Shown here: positions 1 to 6,500 of the stretch, in pieces | Layout: every line of letters begins with the position of its first letter | Numbering within the stretch: the first letter of the stretch is position 1 | NCBI GenBank assembly: GCA_964613585.1 | Contig: CAZTHL010000091.1 | Coordinates: 1-14,767, forward strand | Length of the DNA stretch: 14,767 bases | Direction of reading: 5' to 3' | DNA from: CAZTHL01 sp964613585 | Lineage (GTDB): Bacteria; Pseudomonadota; Alphaproteobacteria; DSM-16000; Inquilinaceae | Made by a program: the position numbers and the translations under genes | The notes under the pieces: generated by a model | Told to the model about the DNA's origin: nothing | The model's database searches: none | Seen by the model: only the letters and a program-made list of their open reading frames with translations

Positions 1-359
1 AAGCCTTCGCCCACCACCGTGCTCGCCACGCCAATCTCCAGGTTCGCGTTCACGCTGCTTGCGGCCGCGCTGAAGTCGGCGGTGTCCGAGCCCGCGCCGG
101 CGATCAGGGCGTCCTCGCCCGCGCCGCCGACAAAGGTGTTCAGGCCGAAGCCGTCCACCAGGGTGTCGTCACCGTCGCCGCCGTCGAGCGTGTCGTCGCC
201 GAGGCTGCCGTCGATGAAGTCGTCGCCCGCGTCGCCGCTCAGGACATCATTTCCGGCAATGCCGAGAATGGTGTCGGCGCCGGCGCCGCCCGAAATCGTG
301 TCGTCCTCCGGCGTGCCAACCAGCACGTCGGGACCATCAGTCCCATCAGTAGTCGCCAT
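1..359 (-). CDS. RTX calcium-binding repeat protein, N-terminal part (runs off the window)
   Basis: This is the first 119 codons of a secreted RTX protein; the rest lies beyond base 1. It opens with MATTDGTDGPDVLVGTPEDD and goes straight into glycine/aspartate nonapeptides of the GGxGxDxLxG type (for example GDAGDDFIDG, GGDGDDTLDG). These bind calcium in a parallel beta-roll. It then reaches GSDTADFSAAASSVNANLE, the same linker (DTADFS...ANL) that recurs in the giant neighbour upstream. The start at 359 is chosen because GGAG (bases 366-369) sits six bases before it; an in-frame ATG at 371 has a weaker site. There is no signal peptide, which fits type I secretion through the cell envelope. 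It lies 177 bases downstream of the giant RTX gene on the same strand. The catalytic or adhesive function cannot be told from this fragment. Confidence 0.85.
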   Translation of the reverse strand, partial: MATTDGTDGPDVLVGTPEDDTISGGAGADTILGIAGNDVLSGDAGDDFIDGSLGDDTLDGGDGDDTLVDGFGLNTFVGGAGEDALIAGAGSDTADFSAAASSVNANLEIGVASTVVGEG

Positions 360-463
360 TGGAGACTCCATCCGCCATAGGTGGAAAGCACAAGGGTGCG
401 GAAGGCCATCGGGGCTGACCTTGCCCCGATGACCCGGGTCCGCTTTTCGTTTGCTCCGTCCGT

Positions 464-477
464 CAGACGGCCGTCTG
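464..477. repeat. Perfect 14-base palindrome
   Basis: CAGACGGCCGTCTG is its own reverse complement. It lies between the two RTX genes, next to the larger hairpin at 486-520. It could be part of a tandem-hairpin terminator or a protein binding site. No T-run follows on the minus strand, so it is not a standard intrinsic terminator alone. Confidence 0.5.
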
Positions 478-485
478 GGCCGTCG

Positions 486-520
486 GCGCCGCGGGTCGGG
501 ACGGAAGGATCCCGCGGCGC
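486..520 (-). terminator. Terminator-like hairpin after the giant RTX gene
   Basis: The arms GCGCCGCGGG (486-495) and CCCGCGGCGC (511-520) pair perfectly over 10 bases, all G or C, around a 15-base loop. The hairpin starts 16 bases past the stop codon of the 537-8840 gene, a usual place for transcript end or 3' stabilisation. It lacks a downstream U-tract on the minus strand, so it may protect the mRNA or only attenuate read-through into the next RTX gene. Confidence 0.45.
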
Positions 521-536
521 TGACCGTGCCTGGGCG

Positions 537-3500
537 TCAGGCGACCAGCATGTCGTCGGCCATCTCGCTGCCTGGCAGGGTGAAGCGGGCGACCACCGGC
601 TCGTGGTCGCTGGCCACCTGCTCGCTCAGGAAGGGGAAGTCATTGTTGACGTGGACCACGTCGGCCTCGGCGACCTCGAGCAGCCCGTCGGTGACGAAGA
701 TGTGGTCGAGGACCTGCGAGTTGCCCTGGAAGATGAAGGTGTAGGCGTCATCCTCGGTGAGCGCGTCGGTGATCAGATTGGTGAGCACCTGATCCTCGCC
801 GGTGCCCGGCAGGATCTCGGTCAGGTCGTTGGTGAACTCGAAGGTGTTGAGATCGCCAAGCACCACGATGTTGGCGTCCGGATCCGCGCCGAGGAAGGTG
901 TCGACCACCTCGTTCAGCGCCCCCGTCTCAGCCTCGCGCTCCTCCTCACCGGCCTGGGTGAAGAGCTGCTCGGCTCCGAAGATCGGCGAGGAGCCGAAAC
1001 GCGAGGTAAGATGGTTGTTGAGCAGGATGATTTCCTCGCCATTGAACTCGGCAAGGCCAAGCAGCGGATCTCGGGTGCCGTCGAAGGTGGTCGGATCGGT
1101 GACCCCGAGATCGTCAAGCTCCTCGACCTCCAGGGTCAGCCCCACGAAGGAGTCCACCCGCTCCGGATTGTAGAGGAAGGCGTTGCGGATGTTGCCGCCC
1201 GGCACGCCGCCGGTTTCGCCATCCTCGTCCACTTCCGCGCCGACAAACTCGTAAGCGGGACCACCCGCCGCCTCGATGGCCGCGACGATCGTCTCGAGGG
1301 TGCCCGTGGCGTCGAGGGTGCCGTCGTCGGTCTCACCGCTGTCATCCTGAACCTCCTGCAGGGCGACGATGTCCGGCGAGCCCAGATTGCTGACAAGCTG
1401 CTCGGCGATCTGCGCGATCTGGTCGGCGTCCAGATCATCGCCGTCGGCGTCGTCGTCATCCAGATTGCCGGTGACGTTGAGGATGTTGTAGGCGACGACG
1501 GTCAGCTGATCCTCGGTCGGCACCAGCTCGGTGACCTCCGGGGTGATGCCGCTCGGCGTCACCTCGAAGGGCTCGGTGATCAGCACCTCGAAGTTGCCAA
1601 AGCTGTAGCCGACCACGCCCGTCACGTGGGACAGGGTGTCGCCGTTGCTGATGTCGGCCGGGTCGAGGCCCTCCGGCAGCACGCCGCTGTCGAATTGCAG
1701 CTGCACCCGCTCTGGATTGAGGTCGCCGAAGCCGTCCGCCTCCGCGGCAAGGTTGATGCCGGCCGGGATGCCGTCCCGCACCGTCCGGGCCTCGTCCGGC
1801 TCGATGACCTCGGCGCTGCCGCCGTTGGTCAGCGTCCAGGTCTCACCGAACTGGTTGGTGGCGGAAACCGCGACGGGATCTTCCACCGTCACCCGCATGC
1901 CCTCGACCGTCTCGAAGAAGTCGATGCCGTCCTCCGCGGGATCGAAGCCGGTGTTGCCGTCGGCCGGGTCGCGCAGATCGAGGGCTCCGATCTCGGGCGC
2001 CTCGTCCTCGCTGATGACCGTGACGTTCGGTACGGGCCGGCCGCCGAGGCCGAGCAGCGCGGCCGCCGGCAGCACGTTGCCCGAGGACAGGACCTCGGTG
2101 CTGTCGGCGACGATCTGCGTGGTCGAGAGGTTGTTCGTGTCGAAGCCGCCCGGCACGAACTCGTCGACCGTGCCGACAACGGCAGCCTCGTCGCCGACGG
2201 CCACCGAAGGCTCATCGCCCGTGAAGACGAAGATGCCGTCGGAGGTGGTGTCGTCGCCGTCGCCTTCCGCGTCCTGCAGGAAGAAGCCGTTGCTGTCGAT
2301 CGCGGTGACGATGCCGGTCGTCGTCACCTCCTCGCCGATGAAGTCGAGCTCGCCGTCCTCGGTCTCGACCACCTCGCCGAAGGTGGAGACGTGGCCGGCG
2401 CCCTGGATCTCGAAGATCGCCGCCTCCGTCGGCCCTGCATCGATGCCGGCGATCGACGCGTCGTCAAAGCTGAGGGTCTCGACCTCGACCGTAGTGATCT
2501 CACCGCCGGCGCCGACAATGACCGAGGTTCCGCCGACGGTCGTGATCTCGAAGTCGTCGATGCTGCCGGCGATGACAGCCGTGTCGTCGCCGCCATTGCC
2601 GATCAGAACGTCGGAGCCGCCGTTGCCATCAAGAACGTTGTCGCCGTCGTCGCCGATCAGGATGTCGTCGTTGGCCGAGCCGGTCAGGTTCTCGATGCTC
2701 GAGAGGGTATCGGACACGACCCCGCCCGGCGTGATGTAGGCGGCCTGGCCGGAGGACAGGTTCGCCGTCACGTCGAAGCCGATGTCGGCGAAGCTCGCCG
2801 TGTCGGTGCCCTCACCGCCATCAAGGCTGTCGCCGCCGCCACCACCCGTCAGCAGGTCGTCGCCGAGCCCGCCGAGCAGGGTGTCGGCCCCAGCCCCGCC
2901 CTTGAGGACGTCGTCGCCGTCGACGCCGTCGAGGACGTTGGCCCCGTCGTCGCCGATCAGCGTGTCGTCGAAGGAGGTGCCGGTCAGGTTCTCGATGCCG
3001 ATCAGTTCGTCGGCCATGCTGACCAGCTCGATCTCGCCGTCGACGCCGAAGGTCAGGAACTGTGTGAACTGCGTATCGCTGAAGTTGTTGTCGGAGACGA
3101 GCACCAGGCTCTGGCGACCGTCCGCCAGCTCCGGCCCGAAGCTGATGCCTTCAATATTGTCCGGCTCGATGCCGAAGTCGGCGAGGTCGGCCAGCAGGAC
3201 CTTGGTCATCGGGGTGACATCCTCACCCTCGATGCTGGTCAGCCCGTCGACATCGGTGGCGCCGTCAATGGTGGTCAGGAACAGCTGGATGGTGTTGCCC
3301 TGGCCGACCGAGAAGGCCCGCTCGAGCGCGATGAAGCTGGTGTCGTCGAGCGCGAGCAGCTCGACCAGCCCGTTCGTGGCAAACTCGCCTTCGGGGATCG
3401 GCTCTTCCGGGATCGGCTCCGTCACGTAGATGAACTGGCCGGTCACCTCGCCGCTGGCGAAATCGTACTGCACGACCCGGGTCGGGCTGCCTTCCTCGAG

Positions 3501-6500
3501 CGAGGCCGCCGGCCCGTCCTGGAGGAGGGCGTTCTCGTTGGCGGCGAAGACCGTGTCACCGTCCGGGGTGATGGTCAGGCTCTCGAAGGCGAGGTTGTCG
3601 CGGATGCCGCTGGACCCGTCCTCGGTGGGCGAGAAGCCTTCCGGCAGCTCGAACTCGCGGATGAACTCGCCGGCCACGGTCATCTCGCGGACGAACGGGT
3701 CTATCAGTGTGCCGACATTGCCCTCGCTGACCCAGAGCAGGTTGCCCTCGGGCGTGAGCCGGATCGATTCGGGATCGAGCGTGGTCTCGGCGAAGGCGGC
3801 ATCGTCCACGTCGAGCAGGGTCGTTGCCGCGTTGAAGGTGACGCTGTCGAAGCTGTCGGCGTCGAAGCCGAGCGCCAGGTTGTAGAAGCGGGCCAGATTG
3901 ATGGTCGACTGGTCGTCGCTGATGGCGAAGTAGGTGCCGCTGGCCGGGTCGAGCTCGATGCCCGACAGGCCACCGATCTCGGTGCCGCCGAAGATCGTGC
4001 CGGTGTCGATCCCCTGCTCACCGATGAAGTCGAGGTCGCCGGCGGCCGCGGTGAAGCCGGCGGTGCCGTCGACCAGGCTGGCGGTGACGCCGAAGCCCTC
4101 GTCGAGATCGCTGAAGCTCGCCGTGTCGACCCCCTCGCCACCGTCGAGGGTGTCGTCACCGGCGCCGCCGACGAGCAGATCGTCGCCTGCGCCGCCCTTG
4201 AGAAGGTTAGCCCCATCATCGCCGGTCAGGCTGTCCGCCGACGCCGTGCCGGACAGGTTCTCGATACCGTCGAGACTGTCCGTGTCGACATCTAGGGCGA
4301 AGACGCCGACGCCGTCGCCGCCGACATTGAGCGGGATCGGACCGTTCATGCCCGGCGGGGCGATATGGATATGCACAGGAGAGTCGATCGCCGGGCCCCC
4401 GACATCGAGCAGCCTGGACGGGTCGAGGCTATCGACACTGAGGACGAAGTCATAGGTGCCGGTATTGGTGTCGATGATCAGCGTGCCGAAGCCCTCGGCC
4501 TCGGTGTCGACCGGGTTCGGCATGTCGACCCCGTCGATGGTGATCACCTCCTGCTCGCCCTCGACCACCCCCTCAAGGGTGACCACGCCATCCTCGCTGC
4601 TGACGACCGAAAGCTGACCGCGGATCTCGCCGCTCGGGTTCTCGGCCGTATGCACGTTGATATAGCCATTGCCGGCGAGCAGCTCGGCCAGAAGCGCCTC
4701 GTCGGTAAAGCCGTCGGAGCCGGCGAGGTCGGTCAACGGCATGCCTTCGACGGTCAGGTCGAAGCCGGTGCCGAGCGTCGCCGTGCCGTCGGCCAGGCTC
4801 GCGGTGATGCCGCTGACGCCGTCGGTGTCGAGACCGGAGAAGTCGGCGGTATCAATCCCGTCGCCGCCAATCAAAGTGTCGTCGCCGGCTCCGCCGTCGA
4901 GCGTGTCGTTGCCGGCCCCGCCTTCAAGAACGTCCGCGCCCCCCGCCGCATCGAGGAGGGAGAGACGGATCTGAAGCAGCTCGGGCGAGCCGCCGTCGAC
5001 AGTGAAGTCACCGAGCACTGGATCGACCACCGTTCCGGCTGCTGTCGTGCCCCCAAGGATGTTGACAGGGGTGCCGTCGGGGTTGGCGACCGATCCATTG
5101 AAGCCCGGATGCGCCATCACGGCGCCGCCCTCGCTTTCCCCGGCATCAAGCGCCGTCTGATTGAGGAAGGCGGCCTCGGTCTCGGTGTTGATCTCGGTTC
5201 CGGCATCCAGCACGTCGGCGCCAGCCCGCACGATCTCCATCGGCCCGAGGAAATTGCCGTCCTCGTCGAATACCTCCATGGCCATTGGGTCGTCTTCCGC
5301 CGCGACGAAGGCGTCGTTGGACGGGATGACCATCGTGGCGAAGGTGAGGAAGCGGGCGACCGACGGGTCGGTCACGTCGAGCACGAGGCTGGCGGTCTCG
5401 CCCGGATCGAGCGGCCCGGGCGCGGCGTCGAACCCGAAGACGGTGCCGTCGACGCCGCCGAGATCGCTCTGCGCGGAGACGAACTCGGCGCTGATCGACT
5501 GCACGGTGCCGTCCTCGGCCAGCCGTTCCAGCCCTTCGGTCGCCGGCTCGCCTTCGGTCAGGACATCGAAGCTGCCGTCGTGGAAGCCGAACCAAACCGG
5601 CGTAAGGAAGAGCCCGCCCTCCGGGCTCGGGTTCGTCATCTCCACCAGGATTGCCGTACCGGCGCCGATCGCGTCGCCGCGCAGCAGGTCGTCGCCGTCG
5701 CCGCCGACGAGCAGATCGTCACCGATATTGCCGGCAAGGAGATTGTCGCCCGCGTCGCCGGTAAGCGCGTCGTCCTCGGCCGAGCCGGACAGGTTCTCGA
5801 TCCCGGCCAAGCTATCGGTGACGGTGTCGCCGGCCGCGTTGATGTAGCTCGCCTCGCCGGTCTCCAGGCTGGCTTCGATCTCGAAGGGCAGATCGCCAAA
5901 GCCGGCTGTGTCAGAGCCCTCACCGCCGTCAAGCGCGTCCGGACCGCCGCCACCCTGCAGAGTGTCGTCACCGGGACCGCCCGACAGGATGTCGGCGCCG
6001 CCACCGGCAACCACCAGATCGTCGCCATCACCGCCGTCGAGGACGTTGTCCCCTCCGTCACCGAACAGCTGGTCGTCATTGGCCGAGCCGGTGAGGTTCT
6101 CGATGCTGACCAGGAAGTCCACGGCCGTGACGCCGGCCGGCTCGACCACGTAGGAGGCCGTGCCCTGCGGCAGGCTTGCTACCACGTCGAAGCCGATGTC
6201 GCTGAAGTCGGCCGTGTCGGAACCATCGCCACCGTCGGTGACATCCGATCCGCCGCCACCGAGCAGCGTGTCGTCTCCGGCGAGACCGAGAAGTGTATCG
6301 CCGCCGGCGAGGCCCAGCAGCGTGTCATCACCGGCGGTGCCCTCGATCTCGTCGTCCCCGTCCGTGCCCTCGATCACCTCGCCGGGAACGGCCGGATCGT
6401 CGATCGGCCCATCGGGATCGTCCGGGCCATCGACTGGCGCACCGGGCCCATCGGCCGCCTCAAGCACCGTGTCCTCACGGAACTCGACGTTCTGGATCCG

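Larger units (their letters stand above)
360..536. other. Intergenic spacer between the two RTX genes
   Basis: This 177-base gap separates two same-strand RTX genes. It contains two strong inverted repeats (464-477 and 486-520) and the ribosome binding site of the downstream gene. I see no convincing promoter hexamers on the minus strand, so it is open whether the downstream gene is cotranscribed with the giant gene. Confidence 0.6.

Noticed and set aside
381..4295. A 1304-codon open frame on the plus strand
   Set aside because: It is antisense to the giant RTX gene. Its valine/glutamate/arginine-rich text is what reversed Asp/Gly-rich GC-biased codons give. No domain or ribosome site is visible.
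1..6365. The regular GC-rich periodicity as a possible CRISPR or tandem DNA repeat
   Set aside because: The period and variation follow nonapeptide RTX codons (27 bases) on the minus strand. There are no conserved direct repeats with unique spacers.
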